From Sindora glabra (Eukaryota; Streptophyta; Magnoliopsida; Fabales; Fabaceae): 64,000 nucleotides of DNA. The stretch spans positions 73,619,283-73,683,282 of the forward strand of contig CM035235.1 in the NCBI GenBank assembly GCA_020226215.1. Direction: 5' to 3'. The position numbers and the translations under genes were made by a program. Under the pieces are notes generated by a model. It had not been told where the DNA came from. It ran no database searches and saw nothing but the letters and a program-made list of their open reading frames with translations. Shown one piece after another: positions 23,801-37,388 of the stretch (the stretch's first letter is position 1; the number at the start of each line of letters is the position of its first letter).

Positions 23801-26440
23801 AAGATAGAGGTGGTCAAAAAACAATATCTCTTATTTTTATAACTTCTTTTTAATAAAAATTGAAACTCATATATTTTGTAAGAATATATTCTTTTATAAA
23901 AGTTGCAACTCTAAAATTTCAATGGGCTGACAAAAAATGTCGCATTCATTGCACCATAAATATCAATGTGCACATTATTGGCATATAAGCACCGGTGGAC
24001 AATACTAATTATAAAACGTGGTCAAATCTTTTCCGAATAATTATCGAACTCATTCAATTGTTTCAACCTCACTACTAAAGTATATGTGGCCGCGTGAATC
24101 TGTCGGCATTGGTGGATCTGGCTATGGTACCAGCGCTGACTTTTTGTTAAATAACTTTACAATTTAATCACAATTTATTTTTTCTAAACAATAAAATTTT
24201 AGGAATGAAAATATTAATAGTTATTGGTTTACTAATCATAATCTTTCCCTCCAATTACTTATGAGATCTGTGCTCAGATATTTAGCTTACCTCTTGCTGA
24301 TGGACTTCGAATCTTCAAAATTCATCATGCAATCATTTCTTAAATTTTTTTTCCCATTTTGAGCTTCAGCCTTACCGTTCTAAAAATAAATAAATAAATT
24401 CAAGATTCTTTCCTTTTAATAATTTTAAATAGATAAAATTATCAATTTTATTTATAAAATTATAAATTGTGAATAAAATAGTTTCAAAAATATATTAAAC
24501 TCTCAATTTTATTTCTGAATAATAATTCATACAAATAATTTTATTTATTCATACAAATTCATATAAATAATATCATCCCTAAATATGTATACGAAATGAT
24601 AAAATTATCTATATGAATTATTATTTATGAATAAAATTAATTATTGTATTAATATTTATAATTTTATAAACAAAATTAATAATTTTATTTTTTTAAATAA
24701 ATTAAAAATATAAATAAATTTATAAAATATAATAATTTTATAATTGTGAGATCTACATATTTTTATTCTAATTTTTTTTTATTTTTCTCTATCAAAATAT
24801 TTTAAATTAAAAAAAAATAAAATCGGATACTCGAGTTGACCAATTTAAATCTTGTGCTCGTAATTAATCGGTCATTGGATGAAAATGACGGGAACTATCA
24901 TCTAAACATTATTCCACTAATAATATTCTACCTAAATCATTTCCTTTAGACGGCTTTGAAAAAGATTAAAAATAAAAATCCAACCCAACCTCAAGAAAAT
25001 TTGTAACATATTTCGTGTGTTCGACAGGATAGTCAAGAATTTGTCTCCTATTGCTAACGTAACTATTGTTAGAAAGGAAATTGAAAAATCCTACTTCTAT
25101 TCTGTTGTTCATTTGTTGAACTTTCCTCCCTTACCAGAAAAAATGTGTTTTAAACTAAATATTTACAGGAAATACAAAAATGTTAAATTTTGTTAGCAAT
25201 CAACCTACAGTAATTTATTAATATTCAATGAAGTAAAGGATAAATAAATTATTATTTTTCTCCATAAATGAAATTATTTCATAATGCATCAGGGTAAAAT
25301 CAAATCAAGAGGAGTCAAGTTTTCATGTTATTGCACTTAACTCATTTAAAATAGAGAAAATCGGGCCCAGTTTAATTCGGTTGGATTTTAAATCAAAATA
25401 TTTTAAACTTAATTGAACAAATAATTAAAGTATTTTTTGAAAGTATAATAATTTGTATGATTATAAATATTATTATATAATATAAATTTAAATCTATAAA
25501 ATAAATTAAAATTTTGATTACATATTATATTATCTAGATAGATGTATTGTAATAAAAATTACAATTGAACATGAGTTAAATAAATTGAAACAAAAAATAG
25601 TATGTTTAGTTTGATAAAATGGGATAAAAAGAAATGAAAGAAATTTGTTTAATAATTACTATGGAATAAGAATGTTCATTCTATCATGTAATAGAATTCT
25701 CATTTTATAATAAAAGTGATCGAATGATTATTTCATAATTTATGGAATGATTTTTGAACACTTTTATCAATTACATTTTTTTATATGTTTTAATATTATT
25801 TTTATTAATAAATAAAAATATTTATATTATCCTTTATTAATAACTTCAAATTTAAAATATAATATTTTCTAATTCTTCATCATGTTATATATTATTTTAT
25901 TTTTAATATATATATATTTGACTGTAAATTATATATAATCAGTTATAAATAAATAAATAATAATAATATCATCATTCATATAAATATAATTATAATTTTA
26001 TACTTACTTTTTATTTTTATAGATATTATTGTGATTGATTTTTTTATTTAATTCCTGTAATACAAAATATAATTATAAAATAAAAAATTATATTAAATAT
26101 GATTATAAAATACTCATTCTAGAACGCAGTTATTATAGAACCATTGAATCCGGTTGATTTGAGTGCCATTCCTTGTGTCGTTATTTGTTTAAGTAATTTG
26201 TCATTGATTGCTTATAAAATCTAACTAAAATAAATTTTTGTAGTGGGCAATCAAATTCATTTTGAGTTACCATGTATTTATTATATAATAAAATAGAGCT
26301 TTGTGCTCTTAGAAATGTGATAACTAGAATGTAAATTTGTTTACTTTCCTTTGAATAAAAAAAACAAAAATAAATATAAGAAGTATCAGATTAAAAATTA
26401 AAATAAATATAATATTATATTATTATATAAAAATTTAATT
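20808..26440. other. Intergenic spacer
   Basis: No gene is supported. A less AT-rich stretch at about 22430-22970 has short open frames on both strands, none recognised. 24360-24800 and 25400-26120 are extremely AT-rich. The part 26440-26824 rises in C content and probably holds the promoter and 5' UTR of the next gene. Confidence 0.55.
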
Positions 26441-26824
26441 AAAAATGAAGTGAATTTATGGACTAATGTAACCTAAAATAAACATTAGAAGAATATTAGC
26501 AATTCATTTTTAATGCTTCCGCGGTGTTTTCCTCGCTCCTCCTAATAAATGCAATGCTCCCAAATTTTCTTTCTTTCGTTGCCAAAAAAATCTCCATATT
26601 CGATTTTTCGCCGATCTGGCTGCGGAACACTTGGAAACTTGGAAAGAAAATCGAATTACACAAAACAAATTTGCCGCGTGCCCTCATTCTTCTTAGTTTG
26701 TTCAAATCTTCCGTCTTTGTCTTCAACAATTCACCATACAAACAATCACTATGCTCCATCAGAACCCTATTGCAAATCCCCCAGTTTCTCTCTGAAAATT
26801 TTCACTTTCACGTATTCACCCACA

Positions 26825-29800
26825 ATGGTCGGTGTATTTCGTAAGCTAAAGGAGTCTCTCTCCTCCAAATTCTCCCACAGCAAGTCTGATTCACCATCTC
26901 ACCCGCCCCGCCGTTCGGCTTCCATTTCAGAATCCGGCCACTCCCAACCTCCACCGCGCTCTTTCACCTCAAATGGCTATGGCCGGTCCTCATCGTCGTT
27001 GTCCCAGTTGCCTCGCTCTCGCTCATCGTCTTCGTTCTCCCGCCTCTCTCGAGCTTTCAGCGTTCGTGCCTCCAAGGTCAGTTCCATTCATTCTCGCACT
27101 GCCTTTTTCTTGTTTTCTGTTTGGTTCTAAGAAAATACTCATTTTCCAGGTTCTGTTTTTATCTACCCTTTTTCTTCCCCATAAAGTTACTGCTTTCGGG
27201 ATATTAGTTTTTTGTGATTCTTGGATCTTGTTATTCCCCGCCGGAGTGAGTTTTCCGGCGCTAAATTCTAAATTTCCTTGACAATCGCGAAAATCTGCAC
27301 TTTCCTAGCTAAATCCTAAAAAAAATTGCTTTTTTTCTTTAAACCGATCAATGAGAGTGGATGGGAGTTGTACTTAAATGTCCATAATACCCCTCATAGT
27401 TCACGTTTCGCACGACTTTTTTGGTAAATACACGTCTCATTAGCTGATGTTTCTTAATTGAAGGATGTTTGATATATTCCTAATCCTCCATGGTTGGTCT
27501 ACCGCGGTTGCTTGAAGTTGAGTTAGAAACGTGTTAGTAATTAAAAGCTTAATTCTTTATGTATATCCCTATTCAAATCAAAATTGTTTCATATTCAACT
27601 TTTTTTCATTTAAAAAATTTAATCGATAGGAAATGTACCTCTTTGTTGGCTGTCCCTAGCAGCCGTATGATTTGAATTTAGCCATGGGATATATCCTCGC
27701 TTGTCAACGTATTTACTTGATTGACTCCCCATTACAAAAGGCAGAGCAACCCCGAGTGGGGCCCACGACATAAAGTATATGAAATACTTGTTGAAATTTG
27801 AATTGAGATTTTGTTGTGGAGAAGATTTTTAAAAATTATTTTTTCATTCTCAAAAATTTATTTTTGAATTAAAGTGAAATTAAGATTAGAGAATGATTAA
27901 TATTGTAAATAAAAAATATTTTATTTAATTATAAAATCGATATTTAGAATAAGAAAATAAATTTAAAAAATAATTAAAAATTATTTCTATCCTCTTATTT
28001 TTTAGTTATGTATTTAGAGAATAATTTTAAAAAATAAATTCTCAAAACAAGTTGCCAAACAAATTCTTATGTTTTTAAAGACAAAAACATAAAAAATTAT
28101 TTTTAAAAATAGAAAACAAACAGGCCTTTCTTTTCATATGTTCATTTCATTAAAAACAAAATGATATGAACAATTTCCTAATTCCAATCTAGAGTTTTTT
28201 TATTCAATGATCCAATAACGTTTTGTTTTGTTTTTCTCCGAAATAATTAGAAAAAAAAAATTATGGTATTTCTTGTGGAAACACGTTTCTTTGTTGGCTT
28301 AGTATTCTCTCAGTAAAGCTTCGTATCATTGATGTTTTTGTCACACATTGCCATCGGATAGAGTAGTGATTAACATATTGAAGCTGTATGATTTTTAAGT
28401 AATCGAAATTGAGATTGCGACTAAAACTATGATATTGTCTGCATACTATGCTACGCAAGCCATAATCGATGGGACTTCTTAGCAATTCTTTCCCAGAAAA
28501 GTATCCTTGTTCTTTTCTCTGGTACTGCTTATGGAAAGTCTAGAAGCCCAAAATTATATACCCATTTGCAACGTTAAATAATCTCCCATTGTTATTTATC
28601 CGATTTTAGCTTTCTAAAAAATATATTTATGTTATGGTTTTATACTATATGAATATGAATGATTTTTCACAAAGTCTTCCTATGCACAGAAGACTTGCAC
28701 CATTTGCTTGGGTGACTTGAAGGTAGGAGAAGGCCGAGCTATTTTTGTAGCTGAATGTTCTCACTCTTTTCATTTCAATTGCATTACTTCCAATGTCAAG
28801 CATGGGAATCAAATCTGCCCCGTCTGTCGCTGCAAATGGAAAGAAATACCATTTCAGGCCGCAACTAGTGTTTTGGGTTATCATCGAAATAGCAGGGGAC
28901 AAGCCAGAGTGCCTATCAATTTGGCTCCCGCTTTTATACAATCTTTTGCTGATCGTGAGCCTCACCATTTCTATGATGACGAACCACTTCCCCAAACCGC
29001 TCCAGACCACACTTCGTCTGCACCCCATTTTGTAGCTGTGAAGTCCTTTACTGAATATCCTGCTGTCCTTGCTTCTGAATCATGTTCCGAATTTGCAGTT
29101 CTTGCCAGCATCCGTGCACCGCCACTCTCCCAACGTGATCGTGCCCCTGTGGACTTGGTTACAGTGCTTGACATCAGTGGAAGCATGGCTGGGTCAAAAC
29201 TTTCTCTTCTCAAAAATGCTGTCCACTTTGTCATTCAGAATCTGGGGCCTTCAGACCGGCTTTCCATTGTTGTCTTTTCCTCTACTGCACATAGAATCTT
29301 TCCCCTGAGAAGGATGACTGACAGTGCCCAGGGTGATGCAACCCTTGCGATCAATTCTATTTCAACATATGGTGGAACCAACATTGCTGAGGGGCTCAAA
29401 AAAGGAATCCGTGTCCTTGATGAACGTCAAGTACAAAATCCAGTTTCTAGCATTATACTCTTATCTGATGGTAGGGCTGCATTGCCTTCTTCAATACATT
29501 CCGGTAATAACAACTCTACAAATTCAGCCTCACAACAAGCAACTCCTGTCCATTCATTTGGGTTTGGTACAGATCATGATTCTGCTACATTGCATGCTAT
29601 ATCTGATGCATCAGGTGGCACGTTTTCCTTTATTGAGTCAGTTGGCATGGTACAGGATGCCTTTGCTAGGTGCATTGGTGGTCTTCTGAGTGTTGTGGCT
29701 CGAGACTTACAATTAAAATTCATGGCAGCTGCACCAGCAGTGCAAATTAGTTCAATACGCTCAGGAAGATACATTAGTGAAATTTGTGATGAGGGCAAAC

Positions 29801-30489
29801 AAGGCATCATTGACGTTGGCAACTTATATGCAGAAGAAGAAAAGGGATTTCTTTTGTACATATCAATTCCAGCTACTTCAGCCGGGAAAGGAAATGGCAA
29901 TGAGAAGACCTCGTTACTAGATATTACGTGCAAATACAAAGATTCAGCTTCCGAGGAGCTAGTTCAGGTTGAGGGTGAGAGAGTTGAGATACAGAGATTA
30001 GATGCTTTATCACCTACTGAAGTAATGGTGTCGTTGGAGGTTGATAGACACAGAAACAGGGTTTTGGTGGCCGATGGTATCGCAGAAGCACAAAGGCTGG
30101 CTGAGAGGGGAGATTTACAGGGTGCAAAAGCTTTGCTGGCAGCAAGAAGATCAAGTCTTTTGTCCTCTGCGTCAGCAGGAGCAGGCGATGCTCTCTGCAA
30201 TTTGCTTGAAGCTGAATTGAGAGAAACAAGCCAGAGAATGCAAAGCATGGAGCAATATGAACACACCGGACGGGCTTATATTCTCTCTGGATTGAGCTCA
30301 CATTCATGGCAAAGGGCCACGACAAGAGGAGATTCGTTAACCCAGACATTTGTCATAAATGAGGAGGGAAGAGACCCAAATGCAAGTGGTGCATTTGGTT
30401 ATGACACGCCTTCAATGGTTAGCATGGTGAGAATGTCACGTAATCTAAGCCCTGCTGAATGTAGGAACCAGGAAGCTGAAAACTCTTGA
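26825..30489 (+). CDS. RING-H2 and vWA domain protein, WAV3/EDA40-type E3 ubiquitin ligase
   Basis: This is a two-exon gene: 26825-27076 and 28690-30489, with a phase-0 GT-AG intron, giving 683 residues. Residues 1-84 are basic and rich in Ser, Arg and Pro, probably disordered. A RING-H2 finger spans residues 87-130: Cys87, Cys90, Cys107, His109, His112, Cys115, Cys127 and Cys130. A von Willebrand A domain follows at about 240-410 with an intact metal site: the DISGS motif (245-249), Thr314 in GGTN and Asp344 in LLSDG. The C-terminal part resembles the vWA-associated tail of this family. Known relatives (WAV3, WAVH, EDA40 in Arabidopsis) are about this length and act as E3 ligases in root growth and embryo-sac development; here that role is inferred. 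I chose the ATG at 26825 because family-like sequence starts there. An upstream in-frame ATG at 26549 would add an unlikely extension. Confidence 0.9.
27790..28115. repeat. Possible MITE in intron 1 of the RING-vWA gene
   Basis: AT-rich sequence at about 27830-27870 (tttttaaaaattatttttt) is mirrored in inverted orientation at about 28080-28110, next to the end caaacaggcc, which is typical of plant MITEs. The ends are imperfect and no target duplication was established. Confidence 0.3.
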
Positions 30490-32143
30490 TTTACCTGCTG
30501 CTGCTTGATTGATTGCCAATCCTTGTTCCCCTGCAAGTAGTTAGACAGTTAGGGTTATATCATTAATAGCACTAGTACTCAGCACTTGAACAGTTCTGGA
30601 TTCTAACAACACTTATAATTTCTGGATTGTATAAATTTCCAATTTCAACTATGATTCTTTTGAAACGGACCCGCATCTTATGGGGTAAGGCTTGGTTTTT
30701 GGTTGCTGGTATTCTTTGAAGTGTATTTATACTGTATTAATCCTTTTGGATGGATTCGCTTATAGGGCATCTGTAGTTGACATAGATTTGGATCTTCTAA
30801 AGTACATAAATACACTTTAGAGGATAAAGTGTACCATCAAAGATATTAATGAGAAAAATTAAAGGAATGAATAATTTTATATCTAAAAATTATTTTTTTA
30901 TTTATTATTATTTATAAAATTATGAACCCTTAGTTATTTTATCAATGGCTTTAATGATGTCTTACACTTGAAAGGAGCTAAATCCAGTTGACATACTCTA
31001 GAGATTAACTGTGCCCTGGTAGATGGCCGCTGAATTCAAGTATTAATGTACAAAAGATTGTCAATAGCTTAACTAGATATGTCTAAAGCCTATCAAACCT
31101 GGACATGGAAAGATTTATGAAACAAGGTAATTAATATCAGAGCCTATGTAACCTTGCCTTGCAAAATTTATAGAGCATATGATATTATTCTGCCTTGTTA
31201 GGGGAAAAAAGGGCATGGATTAATGCAACTTGTGGGGATAATAGATTCTGCCTGTAAAATCCATATCAATCGTGCTGAAGTTATTTTCCATTTGTCAAGC
31301 ACCTCCATGCCAAGATACTAAAACTACGAGTTATGTTCTCATGGAATAAATGGCAAATGGAAATGGATCACGGCACTAAAATTATAATTATTCTTCTGCT
31401 GTTGAAGCTCTGTTCATCCGTTAACACAAGATTCATAGCAATTACTGGAATTGCATTTACTGTTGTAGACAATGTCAGTTCATAGCAAATTGAGTTGTCA
31501 AGGTTTTACAATAAGTAAATGCTAGAGTTTCAACTTATGCTTTATTAATAGCTACGAGTAAAACATCATCTAGCTTTATGTTTTAATTTTTATTATCATT
31601 TTTTACACTTCCCACTCTTGTATGAGATTGATGTTCCAGCTTGATATACTCTCTCTCTCTCTCTGTCTCTCTGTCTCTCTGTTTGTATTCACATAGGAAA
31701 AATAGTTCAAAAAAATTGACGTTTCTAAGAAGAAAAATAACCCCAAAAAAAAAAAAACTCAACATATATGTGTGTGTTACTCTTTATACAATCTAATTTC
31801 TCGTAACCTTGGATTACGATATTTAAATTTGAATAAATTAGTTCAATTTTTAGCAAATGTTTCATTTGTACAAGGTAGGTTAAATATCCATTTTGCTCTT
31901 ATTAATTTGGTTTATTGGTTTTTTGGACTATTCTAGAATTAACTTGATGCTCAAGTTATTGATAATACCAAATTAAACATGTTAATTTATTATTTTAACT
32001 ATTAGAATAACTGATAATGTCATCATCTTTTTTCTTTTAAACGGTGAGCAAAAGTCCAAATACAAAGGAAACTAAGAAAATACAATAAGGTGAGCCTTAT
32101 AGATTCTTAGAACATTAACAAAATAAAGATATTTGAGGAGTCC
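30490..32143. other. 3' flank and spacer with a CT microsatellite
   Basis: The sequence after the stop codon presumably holds the 3' UTR of the RING-vWA gene; no strong polyadenylation signal was picked out. A CT/CTGT microsatellite lies at 31649-31680. Nothing else is supported. Confidence 0.55.
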
Positions 32144-32424
32144 TGTTGAAACTATGCATGCGAGACTATTGTGGTCGACCGATTTGCACAAAAGTTACTT
32201 TCTTTGAAAGTTTGCATTACTTTCACTTCCAACTCTTGTTATAATAGACCTTGGATAACTTGAATCAACCCAACACTTTTGTTGAAATCATGCATGCCAG
32301 GCTTGAGAGACATTGCGGTTGATCGACCAGTTTGCACAAAAGTTGCCCTCTCTAGAAGTTTGCATTACTTTTACTTCCAACTCTTGTGGTAATGAACTTA
32401 GGATAACGTGAATCAACTCAACAC
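32144..32424 (-). repeat. 136-bp imperfect tandem repeat next to the LINE remnant
   Basis: Unit 1 starts with tgttgaaactatgcatg at 32144; unit 2 starts with tgttgaaatcatgcatg at 32280. Both contain tttgcacaaaagtt and acttccaactcttg in the same order. The copies differ at many positions. The repeat lies just past the RNase H remnant, so it may be part of the 3' untranslated tail. Confidence 0.8.
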
Positions 32425-33060
32425 TCCTCTGACTAGATTAGATAAACATTGAATCAATATTTTGGAATCACATTTGAGGTAAAACTTCTGACGTCCTAAC
32501 TCCCAAACAATCTGAAGACAGCAAATAACTCCCAGCATTCTGCATAAAATGACGAGCAAAAACCAAATTGTCAAACGTATCCCTAATCACTCCCCCATTG
32601 TTTGCTAACCCAATATTAGATTTAGCACTATCATCTGTAAATGACTTCCACACATTCTTTAAGAGAAGGTTGCCAGGCAACCCGAACACTGCCCACAATT
32701 TTTTTTACCATAAGTAGCATCCTTTCAGAAAGCCCGAAAGACAACATCTATGTGACCTTTAATGACCAACACAGGATTCGCTGGACGAACAAGGTCCTCT
32801 GAATGCACTTCCTTATTCTTCCACTTCCAGATAAACCACCGACTAACAGCCCCCAAGAGCGACCGGTTTTCACAATCAGAAAAAATATTCGCACCAGTCG
32901 GATTGACATTAAACCAGCTCTCATGATCCAGCAGGCCGAACTCCACAAGATGTTCAGGCGGGACTGCAACTTTCCACATCTGCCATGCAGTCACACAGTC
33001 ACGCAACACATGCAATACGGTCTCTTCCTCAACGACACAAACATTGCAGAACCTTTAATT
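32144..33060 (-). pseudogene. LINE (non-LTR retrotransposon) 3'-end remnant
   Basis: On the minus strand, 33060-32900 reads as the zinc-binding segment that follows plant LINE reverse transcriptase: Cys-x-x-Cys, then Glu-Glu-Thr-Val-Leu-His-Val-Leu-Arg-Asp-Cys and a Trp-x-x-Trp-like tail. After a change of frame, 32698-32468 resembles the LINE RNase H domain (Asn-Asn-Gly-Gly-Val-Ile-Arg-Asp). RT proper is missing, as expected for a 5'-truncated copy. The A-rich tail, if any, would be near 32030-32045 (T-rich on the + strand). The assignment rests on short motifs. Confidence 0.65.
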
Positions 33061-33469
33061 GTAGTTTTTTGACAGGACAATGATACAATACTAACCATGT
33101 CATACATTTATTATCATTGCGATGCTAGCAAATTGGTAATAATATCAACAATTTCGTTAATTATTCTAGTAATGAATAAGTAGAAAAACTTGATTAAATG
33201 CAAATGAATCATTCTGAGACTTCTAATTCTAATTTTCTGACATGATAATATAATGCTAATCAGAGGACTTCAAATATGTTAGGATAGGTAAAGATACATA
33301 TCCCATTAAAAGAGAAATAAACTCAAATTGATGCCACCGCTCACTTCATGCATAGCTATCATTATGATCTATTGTTGTCACTGTCATATAGCATATTGCC
33401 ACCATCTCTCCTTCACTAGCACCACTCTGCCACCATTGGTCTCCGAAAGATTAGGGGGTTTCAAATTAG

Positions 33470-34290
33470 TTTTCAATTTTTTTTTAATTTGTTAGTATCT
33501 TTTTTAGGCTCAATTTAACTTTGAATGTTTTAAAAGTACCTCAATTTAGTTCTAAAAGTCTTTTTTTTATCTCAAAATAGTTCTGAATATCTTAAATTGG
33601 TCTTGCCATTAATTTTCATTAACTTCGCTAACAGATTTCTACGTAGCACTGTTACGTGGATACTATTACTTGCTTAGTCTTTACTCTCATCCTTCTTCCC
33701 TTTTGCAAAGGACGCTTCATATTCATGGACTTCTTGCTCCTATTTGAAAACTCATAGCTCATATCCTCATTTTGTCTAGTTCTTTTTGTAGTTTTTTTAC
33801 TTCAAAAAATTCGCTTTTCTTCCGCATCAGCAACATAGTGATTCTCCCTTCATTAGCTATCATTGGACAGCTATTTCCAATAACTCTATGTAGCATTGAA
33901 GCCAAATGAATGTAGATGATCCTTTAAAGTTGTTGCAGTAAACTTTGCGGTTGATCTTCATCACTGGGGGAACACTTCAATGATTAAATAATGGGGCTAG
34001 GCATTTCAATAAATAAAATAAAGTTTAATTTAATTTTTATGAAATAAGCGTTTTAGTTTTTCTATCAAATATGATAACCCAAAGTTCATGTGAATTATAA
34101 ATAGACATGTCATTTATAATATTCTACATTAGATTTATGTAGATTGTTTGTCAATTCCAATTTTTAGGACTAATGCTATGACCACTTTGAAATACCTTTT
34201 AAACATCCAAGGTTAATTTGAAACAAAAAACTCTTTAAGGATTAAATTGAGACAACTCAAATCTCTTGAGAGCTAAATTATTAATTTATT
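33470..34290. repeat. Fold-back (long imperfect terminal inverted repeat) element
   Basis: The left arm (about 33490-33605, containing cctcaatttagttctaaaag) is the imperfect reverse complement of the right arm (about 34165-34280, containing aaggattaaattgagac). The arms are over 100 bp. The interior has no coding signal. This type of end is common in plant non-autonomous DNA elements; the superfamily cannot be set from this alone. Confidence 0.5.
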
Positions 34291-36368
34291 CTATTTTATA
34301 TTATTACTGCCACCCATCATCACTAATACTACTATTGTTATAAGTATATCAACTCTATTCTCATTATTATCAAACACCATCACCACAACCAACCTTTTCT
34401 TATTACCATTAAGGGGAGAATCACTCCTTAATGTCTCTCCTCTTATCCTTATCACTGCACTCTATCCCTTCCTCTCCTCTATAATCACCTTGTATCATTA
34501 TTTACCTTAAATACCATCTTTTCATTACCATTACCATTACCATTGTATATGATAAATTTGTCAAAAAAAATTATATTATTTTTTCTAAATCTAATTATGC
34601 AATCGAAAATATATAATAGTAATTTATAATTATATATTTTATATATTATATAATAACATATCATATATCTTATAATATAATCGTTTACTATGCATGTCTT
34701 GCCTCATATAATTAGGGTCAGTTTGAAAAGATTACCTTATCGCTTAACTAAATAAATTTTATTTGTTTAACTTGTTAAGATTGGATTTCAAAATAAACAA
34801 AAATTTATTGAATCCAATCATTAACAATTGTCTATGTAAATACATTGATTAACGACTTCTATTTTAATGTAGTTTTGTTGGACAAATATGTCCAATATTT
34901 TCTTTGTTTATATTAAATATAATATATATATCACATCATTTAAAAATTTGTGATATAAAATCATAATAGTAGTTCTACATGCATAATTTGTGAAATCTGA
35001 AATTAAATTTTAAATATAAATTAAGAATTGTTAATTGAATATAAAAAAGTGGGATAAATTTGTATGATTCAATCTAATGAATATAAAAGATTGAACTTCA
35101 ATTTTAGATTCTATTTTCAATACCTATAACATTCTTGAAATCATAACTAAGGATGATTTTAAAATTTATAGAATTTGTAATATTTTGTGATGAAAATTTT
35201 AAACTATTAATTAAATTCAGGGCTTAAAATAAATGATTATTTATATATATTATAAATTTAAAATTAAAATTTAATGTATTTAAAACTTCAAAATCGCTGC
35301 CTATACTTTTAAATGTTCTAGTATTATTAAATACATATATATTTTACAAGCCTTTTTATCAAAATGCCCCTAGAACAAATTAATTTTTACTTTACTCCGC
35401 TTTCAAATTTTATTTCCAAAATGCTTTTTTTTTTTTTTCCATGTTACCATATTTTATTATTAGCACTAGCCTTCGACAAGTAGGCCATCGACAGAAGGAT
35501 GCCACGACGCCGGGACGTTCCTTCAGCCGATGTATACTTCTCCTTCTCAAAACTCTTGGCAGCTGTTTCCTAGGCACCCTCGAATCATGCAACCTATGAT
35601 TTTTTCCCATGAACATATCGTAAAAAACGTGCTAGTTTCACTATGGGCCATTTAACCAGTCTTGTTTTGGGACTGTGCAACGCTCGTCTACAAGGACTGG
35701 GTCATTTGCGCAAGCAGGATTGTTTCACTGGTGTTGACCAATGTTGATCTATGTGCCCATTTGAAAAATTAGCTCTTAGATGGCATGCAAATAAAATTAT
35801 TCGTAAACAGTTCATAAAAGTTTGATTTAATTTTAATTTTAAATAATTCAAATTTAAATGAGTTTAACTCAGTTAATACACAAATTGGACTTGAACTTCT
35901 CACCAGTTGACTTGATTGTTTGTGAATTTAAATGAATTTAATTATAAAATATAATTTTTATTTTTATATTATATTTAATTAATATAAATATAATATATAA
36001 ATTTTATTTTATTAAGGTGTAAATAAATACAATTAGTGCATGATATATATTAAATAAAAAGTTAAGCTCAATTAAGTTTAGTTTGAGCCTGAATTTGAAA
36101 TAAATAATCTAAACTTGATTAAAAATTTAGAATAAATAATATGTTATTAATTTAAGTTTAAATAAGTTGATTTAAGTCATATTTAATTTCAATTTGATTT
36201 TGAGTTCTAATTTTTCATATTCAATAAGTTCAAACTCAAATTCAAACTTATTTATTGCTATTGAATTTGATCTTAAATATAAAATATTTGATTCGGATTG
36301 ATTTATTTGCATTTTTACTCTCATCTTTGGCCTAGTTTTCAAATTGGGAATAATTTGCAATATTGGTG
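34291..36368. other. AT-rich intergenic spacer
   Basis: No gene is supported. A short ACCATT repeat lies near 34527-34545, and a less AT-rich patch at 35450-35760 has a 68-codon minus frame that I do not recognise. Confidence 0.5.
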
Positions 36369-36990
36369 AATATTGGGTGGTTGGGGTCAGTTAAGAACCC
36401 TTTTTTTCACATGATTGCCTTCAATCAACAATGATTAAAAAATAGACTTGAAATTGATTGATTTTTCAATGCCACCCACCCTTAATAGAACATTTTGGGT
36501 TTAAGCAATTAGAGTTAATTTGAAATTGCTAAAATAATCTTGAATTTAGTAAAAATCTTACTTGCAACCTTTAATTGCATATAATACAATAATAACACAA
36601 AATTAGTATTAAATTTAGCTTAGAAATAATGAAGGCTCTCAAATGCAAAATAAGCCATAATTGAATAGGCAAATCACATATTAAGTTAAATTAGATGTAA
36701 ATCAAGTTTTACAAATAACAATTAACATAAAAATTGTTAGCTACAATAAATGCCAACATTGTAAGTAACATCAAGTTATCAACTAACTACCATAACCATA
36801 ATATAAATTATGAAAATAAAGCTTTTCACTTGCAAAAATTTTGAAATCATAGCATAAAGGGTGGGCGTTGGGTGGTTAGGATCGATTAAAAATTCATTTC
36901 TACTCGACTTGCCTTTAACTGATGATGACAAAAAATAGACTTAAAATTGATCAATTTTTTAATGTCACTTGTCTTTAACCAACCATTTTG
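36369..36990. repeat. Pair of dispersed ~125-bp direct repeats
   Basis: 36369-36492 (starting ttgggtggttggggtcagtt) recurs at 36866-36990 (ttgggtggttaggatcgatt). Both contain aaaatagactt...aaattgat and end near cattttgggt. They are 497 bp apart. They could be the two LTRs of a very short (TRIM-like) element or two copies of one small repeat. Confidence 0.6.
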
Positions 36991-37195
36991 GGTGAAAGAC
37001 AAGTTCAGGTGGATGTTTTGAAATGGGTCAAATTTGCAATTCCACCCCTAATTTGTATATTTGTTTCCAATTGAAAACTTACGATATGAAAAGCATTTTA
37101 TACAAAGTTAACTATTGAAGAGAGATTGCGATACAAATAAAGTTACATTCTATTGATTTGTTGCGTTAAACAAATAATAAAACCTCCCTTGCATA

Positions 37196-37388
37196 GGGCA
37201 AAGGTTTCCCTTCATCCTTCTTAAAAACAACATGTGAGCTCACAACTAAAAGAAAAAAAATGTTTTGAGAAATAAGGTATTTTGGTATTATAATTATAAT
37301 TGAGTTTGCCCTTGGTTCTTCTTCAAAACAACGTGCGAGCTCACACCTAATTTTTTTTTAAAGTAAAGTATTTTGATATTATAATCGA
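37196..37388. repeat. Imperfect tandem duplication, ~115-bp period
   Basis: Blocks at about 37196 and 37310 share the order: 'ccctt...ttctt', 'aaaacaac.tg.gagctcaca', then 'gtattttg.tattataat'. No coding content. Confidence 0.55.

Noticed and set aside
26549..26824. Upstream in-frame ATG that would extend the RING-vWA protein
   Set aside because: The added residues do not resemble the family, while the sequence from 26825 does; this stretch is more likely 5' UTR.
28645..29028. Antisense frames over the RING-vWA exon (also 28971-29234, 29574-29939, 29964-30349)
   Set aside because: They are shadows of a well supported coding exon.
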